This document shows positions 7,010-17,359 of a DNA stretch of 64,000 bases, piece by piece. Source of the stretch: Bacilli bacterium (lineage in GTDB: Bacteria > Bacillota_I > Bacilli_A > RF39 > UBA660). The stretch lies in contig JAFXZC010000009.1 of NCBI GenBank assembly GCA_017541445.1, positions 1 to 64,000 on the forward strand, read 5' to 3'. The position numbers and the translations under genes are program-made. The notes below the pieces were generated by a model. It was not told where the DNA came from. It saw only the letters and a program-made list of their open reading frames with translations, and ran no database searches. The stretch's first letter is position 1; each line of letters begins with the position of its first letter.

Positions 7010-9113
7010 TCTTATCAACCTCTACCAACTCAAAATCAATCATTGAAGTAACTTTACTTGCTCCAACACATTTAACTTTAACTTTATCCCCTAAACGATA
7101 CATCTTTTTAGTTGATTTACCAACCATAGCTAACATTTCTGGAATATATTTAAAATAATCCCCTTTTAATGTTTGAACATGTACTAAACCATCTATTAAA
7201 TTAGGTAATTCAACAAAGAAACCAAAATTAGTAATAGTATCAATAACACCCTCGAATTCTTCACCAATATGACTTTCCATATATTCAGCCATCTTCATAT
7301 CAAGAACATCTCTTTCAGCCTCTTGAGCTGCATATTCTCTTTCTGAAGAATGATCAGCTATCTCTACTAATTTATTATCTAATGTACGAATAGTAGTCAT
7401 AGATAAATCATTTTCAATTAAATATTTCTTTAATAATCTATGTACTTCTAAATCAGGAAATCTTCTAATTGGACTAGTAAAATGAGTATATGCTTTACTA
7501 GCTAAACCAAAGTGACCAATATTATCCTTACTATAAACAGCTTTTCTCATACTACGAAGTAATAAACTAGATAAAATATCAAATTCAGGTTTATCTTTTA
7601 ATTGCTCTAATATATATTGCATAGCCTTAGGACTCAAATCATTTAATCTATTACTAATTTTATATCCTAGTAATCTAACTAAATTAGCAAAATCTTCAAC
7701 CTTTTCAGGTTTAGGTTTATCATGAACACGATAGATAAAAGGTAAATCCATTTGACTTATATGAGTAGCAACAGTTTCATTAGCAGCTATCATAAAGTCT
7801 TCTATTAACATTTCTCCTTCTTCTCTAACACGTTTCTTAACATCTATTGCAACACCATCTTTATCTTGAATAATCTTAGCTTCATCTAAATCAAAATCAA
7901 TATAACCTCTTTGAATCTTTTCTTTTCTTAATATTTGATGTAATTCATTCATCATATTTAAATCATCAACAAAAGGTTCATAACCAGGCTCAACAATGTC
8001 ACGCAATATAATATCATTAACATGCTTATAAGTCATCTTTTTTCTACTCTTAATATAACTAGGGAAAATATCATAATTAACTACTTTACCTTTATGATCA
8101 ATTTCCATTACGCAAGACATGGATAACCTAATAACACCTTCATTTAAAGAACAAATACCATTAGATAATTTATGAGGTATCATAGGAATAACAGTATCTG
8201 CTAAATAAGAAGAAGTACCTCTTAAATAAGCAGCATCTCCTAAAGCTGTATTTTCTTTAACATAGTGAGAAACATCAGCAATATGAACACCTAATTCATA
8301 ATTACCATTTTCTAATTTCTTAATACTAATAGCATCATCAACATCTTTAGTATCATCACCATCAATAGTAAAAATACATAAATCAGTTAAATCTCTTCTA
8401 CCTCTTAAATCTATTTCACTTACTTCATTTGGAATATCAACTAATTCTTTTTCAACATCTTCCCCAAACTCTTCAGTAATACCATGTTTATAAGCAATAC
8501 TTAAAATATCTACTCCAGGATCATTCTTATGACCTATTATTTTAACAACTTTACCAATATATTTATGTTTATTTATTTCTTTAACTATTTCTACAAGAAC
8601 CTTATGACCTTCAACACAATCTTGAATACTATCATTAGTTAATTCTATAACAATATCTTTTTTATCATCATCTAAATCTAAGTAAGCTTTACCACTTTCA
8701 GTAAATACAACTTCACCAACAAGATTTTGTAATTCTCTCTTAACAATACGAATTACTCTACCTTCTTTTCTTACTCCAGACATAAAGGTCTCAACAACAA
8801 CTATATCATCTTGAATAGCTCCACTTAAATTACGAGCATCAACATAAATGTCATCTTCTTTATCTAAATTAACAAAACCAAATCCCTTTTTACTAACAGA
8901 TAATTTACCTTTTTTCAAACCAGGACAGTTTTGTAATAAAATATATTTACCTTTTTTAGTTAAGAAAATTGTATAATCAGATACAAGTTCATTTAAAGTA
9001 TCTTGTAATTCCTTATAATCAGCAGCAGTAGTAAGACCTAACATATCATTGATCTCTATTGCTTCCTTAGCTTCATGTATATTTGATAATAAATGTAATA
9101 TCTTCTCTTTCAT
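6984..9113 (-). CDS. rnr: Ribonuclease R
   Basis: The 709-residue protein has the RNase II/R layout: N-terminal helix-turn-helix-like region, two cold-shock domains, the RNB catalytic domain with ...TIDGDDTKDVDDAIS (metal-binding Asp cluster) and HFTSPIRRFPDL, and a C-terminal S1 domain (IGEEFEGVIDTITNFGFFVEL). It degrades structured RNA 3' to 5' and cooperates with tmRNA/SmpB in mRNA clearance, which fits the adjacent smpB. ATG at 9113 follows AAGGTG at good spacing. The order secG-rnr-smpB is the Bacillus arrangement. Confidence 0.96.
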   Translation of the reverse strand: MKEKILHLLSNIHEAKEAIEINDMLGLTTAADYKELQDTLNELVSDYTIFLTKKGKYILLQNCPGLKKGKLSVSKKGFGFVNLDKEDDIYVDARNLSGAIQDDIVVVETFMSGVRKEGRVIRIVKRELQNLVGEVVFTESGKAYLDLDDDKKDIVIELTNDSIQDCVEGHKVLVEIVKEINKHKYIGKVVKIIGHKNDPGVDILSIAYKHGITEEFGEDVEKELVDIPNEVSEIDLRGRRDLTDLCIFTIDGDDTKDVDDAISIKKLENGNYELGVHIADVSHYVKENTALGDAAYLRGTSSYLADTVIPMIPHKLSNGICSLNEGVIRLSMSCVMEIDHKGKVVNYDIFPSYIKSRKKMTYKHVNDIILRDIVEPGYEPFVDDLNMMNELHQILRKEKIQRGYIDFDLDEAKIIQDKDGVAIDVKKRVREEGEMLIEDFMIAANETVATHISQMDLPFIYRVHDKPKPEKVEDFANLVRLLGYKISNRLNDLSPKAMQYILEQLKDKPEFDILSSLLLRSMRKAVYSKDNIGHFGLASKAYTHFTSPIRRFPDLEVHRLLKKYLIENDLSMTTIRTLDNKLVEIADHSSEREYAAQEAERDVLDMKMAEYMESHIGEEFEGVIDTITNFGFFVELPNLIDGLVHVQTLKGDYFKYIPEMLAMVGKSTKKMYRLGDKVKVKCVGASKVTSMIDFELVEVDKNGNKKQES

Positions 9114-9142
9114 ACAAGACACCTTCTCATTCTATACAAATA

Positions 9143-9153
9143 ATTATATCATA
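9143..9153 (-). promoter_or_regulatory. Extended -10 promoter before rnr
   Basis: The minus strand reads TATGATATAAT, just after the secG terminator and about 30 bases before the rnr start. Confidence 0.6.
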
Positions 9154-9160
9154 AAATGCC

Positions 9161-9184
9161 AAAAAAAATAGTCCTAATGGACTA
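9161..9184 (-). terminator. Terminator of secG
   Basis: Stem AGTCC/GGACT with loop ATTA and eight Ts on the minus strand. The stem includes the secG TAG stop codon. Confidence 0.8.
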
Positions 9185-9397
9185 ACTTACGAAAAGTATA
9201 AATGATATTACAAAGAAAGCAATTCCTAATAAAATTGTTAATCTAGTAATTAATAATTCAAAACCTCTTTCTTTTTGATTTTGAAATAATATATCATTTC
9301 CACCACTTATTATTTGACTAGCATCACTAGCTTTATTACTTTGTAGTAAAACAATAGCAATTAATAAAATTGATACAACTATAAGTGCAATCTCCAT
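9182..9397 (-). CDS. secG: Preprotein translocase subunit SecG
   Basis: The 71-residue protein has two membrane helices (about 3-20 and 50-70) joined by a loop with the family signature LLQSNKASD...SGG. SecG assists SecYEG-dependent protein export. Length, topology and the position upstream of rnr-smpB all match Bacilli secG. GGAGTGAGAT precedes the ATG. Confidence 0.95.
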   Translation of the reverse strand: MEIALIVVSILLIAIVLLQSNKASDASQIISGGNDILFQNQKERGFELLITRLTILLGIAFFVISFILFVS

Positions 9398-9453
9398 TAG
9401 ATCTCACTCCTTTACACATTAAATAATTTAACATAATAATAAGAATAAATCAA

Positions 9454-9476
9454 GAAAAAAGAAGGTATACCCTTCT
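9454..9476 (-). terminator. Terminator of the DUF308 gene
   Basis: Stem AGAAGG/CCTTCT around a 5-base loop, followed by a T-rich run on the minus strand. It overlaps the stop codon. Confidence 0.75.
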
Positions 9477-10044
9477 ATTCAAACAAATCTAATAAATAAT
9501 CTACTCTCTTTTTATATAAATTTAATGTCATTACTTCAAATACAGTATTAACAATTATAAATATACCAATTAATTTTGTAACAATCATAAAACTTTCAAA
9601 TGGATTAAATAATATTAAGCATCCCATTACTACTATTAATAATCCCATCATACAAATAAGAGGATATATCTCATCATTAATCTTAACTAATTTAATACCA
9701 TATATTAGTCTATGTAATCCTACAATAATTAACCAAGCAGCAAATAAATAACCTAAGAATGATAAAGTATCAAATGTATTAAACATCAAGAATAAACCCA
9801 ATACTATACCAGATACACCAACTATCAAATCCATAGCAAAGAATCTACTTGCTAAACCATCATAGAAATATCTAATTAAAGAAAATAATCCGTGAACTAA
9901 TATTAAAGCACCTATAATTACAGCACAAACCTTAATTGAAAGTGACGTATACACAAAAAGTAAAATTCCTACTATAATATCAAATATTTCCATTAATACA
10001 GAGAAATTCACCATCTTCTTAAATCTGCTAGTTATCTTATCCAT
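9475..10044 (-). CDS. DUF308 (HdeD-like) membrane protein
   Basis: The 189-residue product has six predicted membrane helices in pairs, with the repeated LIGALILVHGLFSLIRYF and AAWLIIVGLHRLIYGIK blocks typical of DUF308/HdeD proteins. HdeD relatives are linked to acid stress in enterobacteria, but the role in Gram-positives is not known. ATG at 10044 follows GAGGTGTGTGTG. It is divergent from the Fem-type gene, which has its own promoter in the 100-base gap. Confidence 0.75.
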   Translation of the reverse strand: MDKITSRFKKMVNFSVLMEIFDIIVGILLFVYTSLSIKVCAVIIGALILVHGLFSLIRYFYDGLASRFFAMDLIVGVSGIVLGLFLMFNTFDTLSFLGYLFAAWLIIVGLHRLIYGIKLVKINDEIYPLICMMGLLIVVMGCLILFNPFESFMIVTKLIGIFIIVNTVFEVMTLNLYKKRVDYLLDLFE

Positions 10045-10089
10045 CACACACACCTCTATATTAATAATTTTAAAACATAAATAAACTTA

Positions 10090-10117
10090 TTGCAATAATT
10101 TTCAGATGTGATATAAT
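10090..10117 (+). promoter_or_regulatory. Promoter of the Fem-type gene
   Basis: TTGCAA (10090-10095), 16-base spacer, TATAAT (10112-10117), also with an upstream TGTGA extended element. AAAGGGG lies 6 bases before the ATG. Confidence 0.75.
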
Positions 10118-10145
10118 ACTTTCTTCTTTAAGAAAGGGGTATATT

Positions 10146-11405
10146 ATGAAATTAGTAAAACTAACTATATTTGAATTTGATGAATTTTCAAATCAACATC
10201 CACTAGGTAGTTATCATCAAACATCCAACTATGCAATAACACTATCAGAAGAAGGATTTGATTATGAATTATTAGGTTTAAAAGATGATGAAGGTAAAAT
10301 AGTTGCAGCATCCCTAATACTCCTTAAAAGGCTAGGTTTATTCTTTAAATATGGATATGCACCAAAAGGTTTCTTAATAGATTATTATGATAAAGATTTA
10401 TTAAAAACATTCACTAGTGAATTAAAGAAATACTATTACAAAAAAAATGTTGCATTCATTAAAATAAATCCTGAAATATCTATTGGTGAAATAGATTTAA
10501 AAACACATATAACAACATATAATAAAAATTTAGAAATAGAAGACAATTTAAAACAATTAAATTATAAAAAGTTAATAGATGATACACAATTCTCTAGTAA
10601 AATACCAAAATACAACGTTATCATTCCATTAAAGAATTCAAACATATCTAAATATGAAAAACATACAAGAAATAAAATAAATAAAAGTAAAAAATTAGGA
10701 TTAGAATTAGTTAAATCAGATCGTAATGGTATTGATATTCTATATAACTTTATAAAAAATAAAAAAACATGTCCTGTTAACCATTACTATAATTATTTCA
10801 ATGCCTTTAATAAAAATAATTCAATTGATATATTCTTAGTAAAAATCAATTATGAACAATCATTAATAAATGCAAAAGAAATATACGAAAAAGAATTAGA
10901 AAGAAATAATAAAATAACAGAAGAAGTTATGAGACATTCAACTAATGAATTATTAAAAAGAAAATTAGACTCAGATAGTATATTAAATACATATAGTAAT
11001 AACATTGCTGAATTAACAAGATATCTTGCTAGTTCAGAAGATTGCTATATAGCTGGAGCAATTACAATAAAATATAAAAATAGAGTTAATATTTTAATAT
11101 CAGGATATGATAAAAAATATAGTTCATACGCTCCAAACTATTTCTTGCATAATGAATTAATAAATTATTATAAAAACGATTACGATTTCTTAGATATAAA
11201 TGGTATATCAGGAAACTTTACTAAAAATAATCCATATAAAGGTTTAGATGATTTTAAGAAAGGATTTAAACCAATAGCTATAGAAAATATTGGTGAATTT
11301 GATTTTGTAATTAACGATGGATTATATTTAAATCTAGATAAAAATGGCATATTAGCCAAAGAATTTAAAAGAAAGCAAAAAAAAGCATTAATTGATCAAA
11401 ATTAA
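10146..11405 (+). CDS. FemABX-family aminoacyltransferase
   Basis: The 419-residue protein has the two GNAT-like domains of Fem proteins. Between them lies a charged coiled-coil arm (about 230-275, rich in Glu, Lys and Leu), which is the tRNA-contacting element of FemA/FemB. The conserved end block FLDINGISGNF...GLDDFKKGFKP is clear. These enzymes add amino acids from aminoacyl-tRNA to the lipid II stem peptide to build the interpeptide bridge, so the organism probably has a branched peptidoglycan. Which amino acid is added cannot be read from the sequence. It is alone on the plus strand with its own promoter and a shared terminator. Confidence 0.88.
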   Translation: MKLVKLTIFEFDEFSNQHPLGSYHQTSNYAITLSEEGFDYELLGLKDDEGKIVAASLILLKRLGLFFKYGYAPKGFLIDYYDKDLLKTFTSELKKYYYKKNVAFIKINPEISIGEIDLKTHITTYNKNLEIEDNLKQLNYKKLIDDTQFSSKIPKYNVIIPLKNSNISKYEKHTRNKINKSKKLGLELVKSDRNGIDILYNFIKNKKTCPVNHYYNYFNAFNKNNSIDIFLVKINYEQSLINAKEIYEKELERNNKITEEVMRHSTNELLKRKLDSDSILNTYSNNIAELTRYLASSEDCYIAGAITIKYKNRVNILISGYDKKYSSYAPNYFLHNELINYYKNDYDFLDINGISGNFTKNNPYKGLDDFKKGFKPIAIENIGEFDFVINDGLYLNLDKNGILAKEFKRKQKKALIDQN

Positions 11406-11411
11406 TGCTTT
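11382..11411. terminator. Bidirectional terminator between convergent genes
   Basis: A 12-bp perfect stem (11382-11393 with 11400-11411) around a 6-base loop has A-runs on the left and T-runs on the right, so it can act on both strands. It overlaps the last codons of both converging genes. Confidence 0.88.
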
Positions 11412-11887
11412 TATTTTTTCTTTAATTTATCCAAGAATCTTCCAAAAAAACTTTTTTTCCTATTAACAGCTATAATAGTATCCAATTCATCTAAAGAAGA
11501 ATCATTAGTATTCATCATCTTCTCTACTTCAGATATATCTATAACACTTGTAATAATAGTATCTTTTTCATCTTCTTCTATTTTTTCAATTTTATCCTCA
11601 ATTATTTCTTTTTTTATTGGTTCTTCTTTTACTTCCTCTTTTGGTATTTCTTCTTCAGTTCTTGCAACTTTATCTATATCAGCAAAAGTTTTATATTCAC
11701 CAGATAATATCTTTTTAACAAATTCATCTTCTAAAATATCTTCTTTTTTATTCTTTTTCTTTAGTTTCTCTCTCTTATCAAGTTTTAAACTATCATATAA
11801 TTCATCACTAGATAATGAGGAAGCCTTTTTTACTACTTTTCTCTTTTTAGTAGAAGATTTCTTAGAGCTAGTACTTACCTTACTCAT
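11411..11887 (-). CDS. Highly charged cytoplasmic protein, unknown function
   Basis: The 158-residue product is low-complexity: a basic Ser/Lys-rich start (about 1-50), a helical DEFVKKILSGEYKTFADIDKVA segment, an acidic Glu/Ile-rich middle and a basic tail ending in FLDKLKKK. No membrane segment, signal or known domain is visible. ATG at 11887 follows GGTGAG. It is placed between tuf and the Fem-type gene with a TATAAT upstream. A nucleic-acid or scaffold role is possible, but nothing in the sequence shows it. Confidence 0.5.
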   Translation of the reverse strand: MSKVSTSSKKSSTKKRKVVKKASSLSSDELYDSLKLDKREKLKKKNKKEDILEDEFVKKILSGEYKTFADIDKVARTEEEIPKEEVKEEPIKKEIIEDKIEKIEEDEKDTIITSVIDISEVEKMMNTNDSSLDELDTIIAVNRKKSFFGRFLDKLKKK

Positions 11888-11924
11888 AATCTCACCAATA
11901 CTATTATACAATTATTAATCAATT

Positions 11925-11952
11925 AAAAAAAGTGAAACAAGTTCACTTTTTT
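11925..11952 (-). terminator. Terminator of tuf
   Basis: Eleven-bp A/T-rich stem (11926-11936 with 11942-11952, core GTGAA/TTCAC) and T-run on the minus strand, just past the tuf stop codon. Confidence 0.85.
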
Positions 11953-11968
11953 AATTACTTCGTATTAA

Positions 11969-13135
11969 TTACTTAACGATTTCAGTAACTACACCAGCAC
12001 CAACAGTACGTCCACCTTCACGGATAGAGAACTTAGTACCATTTTCAAGAGCTACTGGAGCAATTAATTCAACAGTCATATCAACGTTATCACCAGGCAT
12101 AACCATTTCTACACCATCAGGTAGAGTAATAACACCTGTAACGTCAGTAGTTCTGAAATAGAATTGTGGTCTGTAATTTGCGAAGAATGGAGTATGACGT
12201 CCGCCTTCTTCTTTACTTAATACATAAACAGAACCTTTGAAGTTAGTATGTGGAGTAACACTTCCTGGTTTAGCAAGAACTTGTCCTCTTTCTACTTGAT
12301 CTCTAGAAATACCACGTAATAATGCACCAGCATTATCTCCAGCTATAGCTGAATCAAGTGATTTTCTAAACATTTCAATTCCAGTAACAACTGTCTTTTG
12401 AGTTGGTTTTAATCCAACGATTTCAACTTCATCATTTAATTTTAATTCACCACGTTCAACACGTCCTGTAACAACAGTACCACGTCCTGAAATAGTAAAT
12501 ACGTCTTCGATACTCATTAAGAATGGCTTATCAGTATCACGAACTGGTGTTGGGATATATTCGTCAACAGCAGCCATTAAATCTTTAATAGATTGAACAG
12601 CTTTTTCGTCTCCTTCAAGAGCCTTTAATGCAGAACCTCTAATAATAGGACATTCTGAATCAAAATCATATTCTCCTAATAATTCTCTGATTTCCATTTC
12701 TACTAAATCTAATAGTTCTGGATCATCAACTTGATCACATTTATTCATGTAAACAACGATTTTTGGAACACCAACTTGACGAGCAAGTAAGATATGTTCA
12801 CGAGTTTGAGGCATTGGGCCATCTGCAGCACTAACTACTAGAATAGCACCATCCATTTGTGCAGCACCAGTAATCATGTTTTTAACATAGTCAGCATGTC
12901 CTGGGCAGTCAACGTGAGCATAGTGACGTTTGTCAGTTTCATACTCAACGTGAGCAGTATTAATAGTAATACCTCTTTCTCTTTCTTCTGGAGCTTTGTC
13001 GATATCAGCATAATCAACAAATTGTCCAAAGTATTTTGTAATTGCAGCTGTTAATGTAGTTTTACCATGGTCAACGTGTCCGATAGTACCTATATTAACA
13101 TGTGGTTTTGAACGATCAAATTTTTCTTTTGCCAT
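11969..13135 (-). CDS. tuf: Elongation factor Tu
   Basis: The 388-residue protein has [10 protein letters not shown] (P-loop), the RGITI switch, DCPGH, NKCD and the SAL guanine motifs, followed by the two beta-barrel domains with [13 protein letters not shown] and [12 protein letters not shown]. It delivers aminoacyl-tRNA to the ribosome. AGGAGGAAAATAT precedes the ATG. It is the last gene of the str operon and also has its own promoter. GC content and codon choice are higher than in neighbours, as expected for a strongly expressed gene. Confidence 0.99.
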   Translation of the reverse strand: MAKEKFDRSKPHVNIGTIGHVDHGKTTLTAAITKYFGQFVDYADIDKAPEERERGITINTAHVEYETDKRHYAHVDCPGHADYVKNMITGAAQMDGAILVVSAADGPMPQTREHILLARQVGVPKIVVYMNKCDQVDDPELLDLVEMEIRELLGEYDFDSECPIIRGSALKALEGDEKAVQSIKDLMAAVDEYIPTPVRDTDKPFLMSIEDVFTISGRGTVVTGRVERGELKLNDEVEIVGLKPTQKTVVTGIEMFRKSLDSAIAGDNAGALLRGISRDQVERGQVLAKPGSVTPHTNFKGSVYVLSKEEGGRHTPFFANYRPQFYFRTTDVTGVITLPDGVEMVMPGDNVDMTVELIAPVALENGTKFSIREGGRTVGAGVVTEIVK

Positions 13136-13166
13136 ATATTTTCCTCCTCTTTATATATACACAAAT

Positions 13167-13195
13167 ATTTTATCTAATGCTTGAACCTTTTTCAA
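13167..13195 (-). promoter_or_regulatory. Internal promoter of tuf
   Basis: TTGAAA (13190-13195), 17-base spacer, TAAAAT (13167-13172) on the minus strand, in the 70-base gap between fusA and tuf. The -35 is part of an inverted repeat CTTGAA/TTCAAG. It allows extra EF-Tu synthesis. Confidence 0.65.
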
Positions 13196-13204
13196 GTATT
13201 ATTT

Positions 13205-15280
13205 TTATTTAGCGCTGTTTTTCTTAATAATTTCATCAGCGATTGATTTTGGAACTTCTTCATAATGATCCATTGTCATAGTGAAGTTTCCACGTCCTTG
13301 AGAATTTGAACGTAATGATGTAGCATATCCGAACATTTCAGATAGTGGAACCATTGCGTCTATCTTAAGAGCATTTCCACGAGATTCTTGACCAAGTGGA
13401 CGACCACGTCTACTTGTTAAGTCTCCCATAACATTTCCCATATATTCTTCTGGAACAACAACTTCAACTTTCATTATTGGTTCAAGAAGAACTGGTTTAC
13501 ATTTATTTAAAGCTTCTTTTAATGCTAAACTAGCAGCAACTTTAAATGCCATTTCTGATGAGTCTACATCATGGTATGAACCATCAAATAATGTAGCCTT
13601 AACATCTACCATTGGATAACCAGCTAGGATACCACCAGCCATAGCTTCTTGTAATCCTTTATCTGTAACTGGAATATATTCTCTAGGAACAACTCCACCA
13701 ACGATAGCATCAACGAATTCATATCCTTTATCTTTATTTGGTTCAAATCTAACCCAAACATGACCATATTGTCCACGACCACCAGATTGTTTAATGTATT
13801 TACCTTCACACTCAGCAGTTTGAGTTAAAGTTTCACGATAAGCAACTTGTGGACGACCAATATTAGCATCAACACTAAATTCGTCTTTCATTCTTCTAAC
13901 TAATACTTCTAGATGTAATTCACCCATACCTGAAATAACTGTTTGACCAGTTTCAGGATCAGTTCTATATCTAAATGTTGGATCTTCTTCAGCAAGCTTT
14001 TGTAAAGCTAAACCTAATTTATCTTGATCAGCTTTTGATTTTGGTTCAATAGCTTCATCAATAACTGGTTCTGGGAATTCCATACCATTCATAATAACTG
14101 GATTCTTTTCATCACATAAAGTATCAGCAGTTGTAGTATTTTTTAAACCAACTAAAGCAGCAATTTCACCAGTATATACTTCAGTGATTTCTTTTCTTTG
14201 GTTAGCATGCATTTGTAAAATACGTCCAACTCTTTCTTTTTCACCTTTTGTACTATTGTAGATATAAGAACCACTTGTTAAATGTCCAGAATAAACTCTG
14301 AAGAAAGCAAGTCTTCCTACAAATGGGTCAGTCATAATTTTGAATGCCATTGCAGTAAATGGTTCACTATCACTAGGATGTCTTAAAACAAGATTTCCTT
14401 TTTCATCAGTACATTCAATAGCTTCAACATCAGTTGGAGCTGGCATGTAATCAACTACAGCGTCTAATGCTAATTTAACACCTGTATTTGATAATGCACT
14501 TCCGCACATAACAGGGAAGAATTCAGCTTTTAAAACTCCCTTACGAATTGCACTCTTAATTTCAGCAACTGTAAGTTCTTCTCCGTTTAAATATTTTTCC
14601 ATTAAATCGTCATCAAATTCAACAGCTTTTTCAACTAATTCTAATCTCTTTTCTTCAACTAAATCAGTTAAATCAGCAGGAATATCGATTTCTTTATAAT
14701 TTTCATGTTCATCTGCTCTATCGAATTCATATGCTTTTCTTTCGATTAGATCAATAATTCCTTTAAATTCAGATTCAGAACCAATAGGCCATTGAATTGG
14801 AGCATAATTAACTCCTAATCTTTTACCAACTGTATCTAAACTGAAAGCAAAGTCAGCACCAATTTTATCCATTTTATTAACGAATATCATTCTTGGTACT
14901 TTATATTCAGTAGCTTGACGCCAAACTGTTTCAGATTGAGGTTCAACACCAGCATTACCATCAAGTAAGCAAATAGCACCATCAAGAACTCTTAATGATC
15001 TTTGAACTTCAACTGTAAAGTCTACGTGTCCTGGAGTATCAATGATATTTAAACGATAACCTTTCCAGTGAGCAGTAGTTGCAGCACTAGTAATTGTTAT
15101 ACCACGTTCTTTTTCTTGTTCCATCCAGTCCATTTGTGATTCACCATCATGTGTCTCACCTATTTTATGAGTAATACCAGTATGAAATAAAACTCTTTCA
15201 GTAAAAGTAGTCTTACCAGCATCAATGTGTGCCATAATACCAATATTACGAATTTTATCTATAGTAACATCTCTTGCCAT
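13205..15280 (-). CDS. fusA: Elongation factor G
   Basis: The 691-residue translocase has the GTPase motifs [32 protein letters not shown] and NKMDKIGAD, followed by domains II to V, including [18 protein letters not shown] and [14 protein letters not shown]. It drives tRNA-mRNA translocation on the ribosome. Length and motif order are normal. It lies 12 bases after rpsG in the str operon. The complement of codons is clearly optimised relative to the accessory genes. Confidence 0.99.
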   Translation of the reverse strand: MARDVTIDKIRNIGIMAHIDAGKTTFTERVLFHTGITHKIGETHDGESQMDWMEQEKERGITITSAATTAHWKGYRLNIIDTPGHVDFTVEVQRSLRVLDGAICLLDGNAGVEPQSETVWRQATEYKVPRMIFVNKMDKIGADFAFSLDTVGKRLGVNYAPIQWPIGSESEFKGIIDLIERKAYEFDRADEHENYKEIDIPADLTDLVEEKRLELVEKAVEFDDDLMEKYLNGEELTVAEIKSAIRKGVLKAEFFPVMCGSALSNTGVKLALDAVVDYMPAPTDVEAIECTDEKGNLVLRHPSDSEPFTAMAFKIMTDPFVGRLAFFRVYSGHLTSGSYIYNSTKGEKERVGRILQMHANQRKEITEVYTGEIAALVGLKNTTTADTLCDEKNPVIMNGMEFPEPVIDEAIEPKSKADQDKLGLALQKLAEEDPTFRYRTDPETGQTVISGMGELHLEVLVRRMKDEFSVDANIGRPQVAYRETLTQTAECEGKYIKQSGGRGQYGHVWVRFEPNKDKGYEFVDAIVGGVVPREYIPVTDKGLQEAMAGGILAGYPMVDVKATLFDGSYHDVDSSEMAFKVAASLALKEALNKCKPVLLEPIMKVEVVVPEEYMGNVMGDLTSRRGRPLGQESRGNALKIDAMVPLSEMFGYATSLRSNSQGRGNFTMTMDHYEEVPKSIADEIIKKNSAK

Positions 15281-15292
15281 ATCTTTCTACTC

Positions 15293-15778
<486 letters not shown>

Positions 15779-15782
15779 TTAA

Positions 15783-16199
15783 TTAATTAGATTTTGGTTT
15801 CTTAGCACCATATTTACTACGACTTTGTTTACGATTAGCAACACCTTGAGTATCAAGTGTACCACGTATAATGTGATAACGAACACCGATTAAATCTTTA
15901 ACACGGCCACCACGAATTAATACAACGCTATGTTCTTGTAAGTTATGTCCTTCACCTGGAATATAAGTATCAACTTCTCTTCCGTTTGATAATCTAACAC
16001 GAGCAAATTTTCTTAATGCTGAGTTAGGTTTCTTTGGAGTACGAGTACCTACTCTAGTACAAACTCCTCTTTTTTGTGGACTGTTTTGAACAGTAGCCTT
16101 TCTTTCTTTACTATTAAATCCAACATTTAAAACTGGACTTTTACTTTTTCTAGTTTTGTCTTTTCTGTTTTTTCTTACTAATTGGTTTATAGTAGTCAT
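15783..16199 (-). CDS. rpsL: 30S ribosomal protein S12
   Basis: The 138-residue protein carries the S12 core: [17 protein letters not shown] and the decoding loop block [20 protein letters not shown]. It helps monitor codon-anticodon pairing at the A site. The lysine positions of streptomycin-resistance interest (PKKPNS) are wild type. It is the first gene of the str operon, with AGGAGGATTTGA before the ATG and a structured leader with a consensus promoter upstream. Confidence 0.99.
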   Translation of the reverse strand: MTTINQLVRKNRKDKTRKSKSPVLNVGFNSKERKATVQNSPQKRGVCTRVGTRTPKKPNSALRKFARVRLSNGREVDTYIPGEGHNLQEHSVVLIRGGRVKDLIGVRYHIIRGTLDTQGVANRKQSRSKYGAKKPKSN

Positions 16200-16290
16200 T
16201 CAAATCCTCCTCCCATACACACACATCCTGGTGTATCAACTTTATCATTAAATTAGGTTCCACCTAAGTAGAACCAAAATTCAAAATGCA
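16200..16290 (-). promoter_or_regulatory. Structured leader of the str operon
   Basis: The untranslated region holds a strong hairpin, GGTTCTAC/GTGGAACC with loop TTAG, and a second one, ATACAC/GTGTAT, nearer the rpsL ribosome binding site. A role in ribosomal-protein autoregulation is plausible, but I do not recognise a catalogued leader motif. Confidence 0.45.
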
Positions 16291-16295
16291 CTAAT

Positions 16296-16324
16296 AATAT
16301 AACATTTTATATATACAATGTCAA
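16296..16324 (-). promoter_or_regulatory. Promoter of the str operon
   Basis: Perfect -35 TTGACA (16319-16324), 17-base spacer, TATATT (16296-16301) with a TG extension, on the minus strand. It sits directly after the stop codon of the preceding minus-strand gene. Confidence 0.85.
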
Positions 16325-16337
16325 CAAATATAATTAA

Positions 16338-16820
16338 TTATTCATAACCTTCTGTCGTGTATTTATCACAATTGATATAAGTCTTAATATTATAATCTTC
16401 ATGTTCATCATCATAATATACCATACTATACCCTACACAACTCTTATCTTCTATATCATTACTTGATATATATCCATAAGCTTTTAACATATCTAAAGAT
16501 AACTTAATTGGTTTTTCCTTAGTAGGATAAACCTTTTTTTCTTTAACATATTCTAAAGATATATTCTTAAAATTATTTTCATATGTCTTATATTTATTAA
16601 TATATTCATTATTGCTCTTAGATACAAAGATAAAAATAATTAAAATTAATATAATAACAGTCCAAACATAAATAATATATCTAACATATGGTTTCAACTT
16701 CATAAATGAATTATAAGATTTTTTAAAGAACAAACCTATTTTCTTAAATAGTCTTGCAAAAAATTTTGCTATCTTTCTCATTACCTTTTTAAATCCACTA
16801 TCTTTTTTAACATCAGCCAT
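16338..16820 (-). CDS. Small membrane protein sharing a C-terminal motif with its neighbour
   Basis: The 160-residue product has a strongly basic amphipathic start (about 10-43), one membrane helix (about 46-67) and an outer domain. That domain ends in a block with two cysteines and the terminal sequence YTTEGYE. The upstream gene's product ends almost identically (C-GY, YI-C, YTTEGYE), so the two outer domains are homologous and each probably has a disulfide. The genes are 11 bases apart and co-transcribed. Unlike the neighbour, no prepilin-type start is visible. Function is unknown; a pilus or secretion accessory role is inferred from the partner. Confidence 0.55.
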   Translation of the reverse strand: MADVKKDSGFKKVMRKIAKFFARLFKKIGLFFKKSYNSFMKLKPYVRYIIYVWTVIILILIIFIFVSKSNNEYINKYKTYENNFKNISLEYVKEKKVYPTKEKPIKLSLDMLKAYGYISSNDIEDKSCVGYSMVYYDDEHEDYNIKTYINCDKYTTEGYE

Positions 16821-16831
16821 AAATCATTCTC

Positions 16832-17266
16832 CTATTCATATCCTTCTGTTGTATAACTATTACACTTAATATAAGATGAAACATCATAATCACCATTACT
16901 ATTATTAACCATAACAATATATCCAGAACAAATTGTATTATCTTCACTATCTCTTACATAAGATATATATCCATTATCAATTAAAATACTAATATTAAAT
17001 CTTTTCTTACTAGGTAAGTCAAGATTATTAGCTCTTGCATATTTTAATCCAGCTGCCTTAAGATTATTTTCTTGTTGAATATAATAATCATAAAAGGAAC
17101 CACTCTTAGCAGTAGGATGTTCTTCATGTATATCATTAATATCAATCTTATCCCTGTCTTTATAGAAACTTAGTATCAGTAAATCAGCAAGTAATAAAAA
17201 GAAAATAATAACACATGAATATATAATCATATCTTTTGTACCAAAACCCTTATTATTTAACTTCAT
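16832..17266 (-). CDS. Pilin-like (class III signal) membrane protein
   Basis: The 144-residue protein begins MKLNNKGFGTKDMIIYS followed by an 18-residue hydrophobic run. That is the layout of a type IV prepilin or pseudopilin: short basic leader, KG-F cleavage site and hydrophobic assembly helix. Position +5, usually Glu, reads Asp (GFGTKD). The globular part has a paired-cysteine end domain finishing in YTTEGYE, shared with the downstream protein. ATG at 17266 follows GGAGGTTAATC. No prepilin peptidase or assembly ATPase lies in the window, so the system would be encoded elsewhere. Confidence 0.55.
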   Translation of the reverse strand: MKLNNKGFGTKDMIIYSCVIIFFLLLADLLILSFYKDRDKIDINDIHEEHPTAKSGSFYDYYIQQENNLKAAGLKYARANNLDLPSKKRFNISILIDNGYISYVRDSEDNTICSGYIVMVNNSNGDYDVSSYIKCNSYTTEGYE

Positions 17267-17326
17267 GATTAACCTCCACATAATAATAATTATAATATAT
17301 TTTCTTAGTATTTACTAGACAAAGAA

Positions 17327-17348
17327 AAAACAACCAAAAGGTTGTTTT
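17327..17348 (-). terminator. Terminator of rplJ-rplL
   Basis: Nine-bp perfect stem AAAACAACC/GGTTGTTTT with a 4-base loop and T-run on the minus strand. Confidence 0.88.
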
Positions 17349-17359
17349 ATTTGAAACTA

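Noticed and set aside
13181..13196. Terminator between fusA and tuf
   Set aside because: The CTTGAA/TTCAAG repeat has no T-run; it carries the -35 of the tuf promoter instead.
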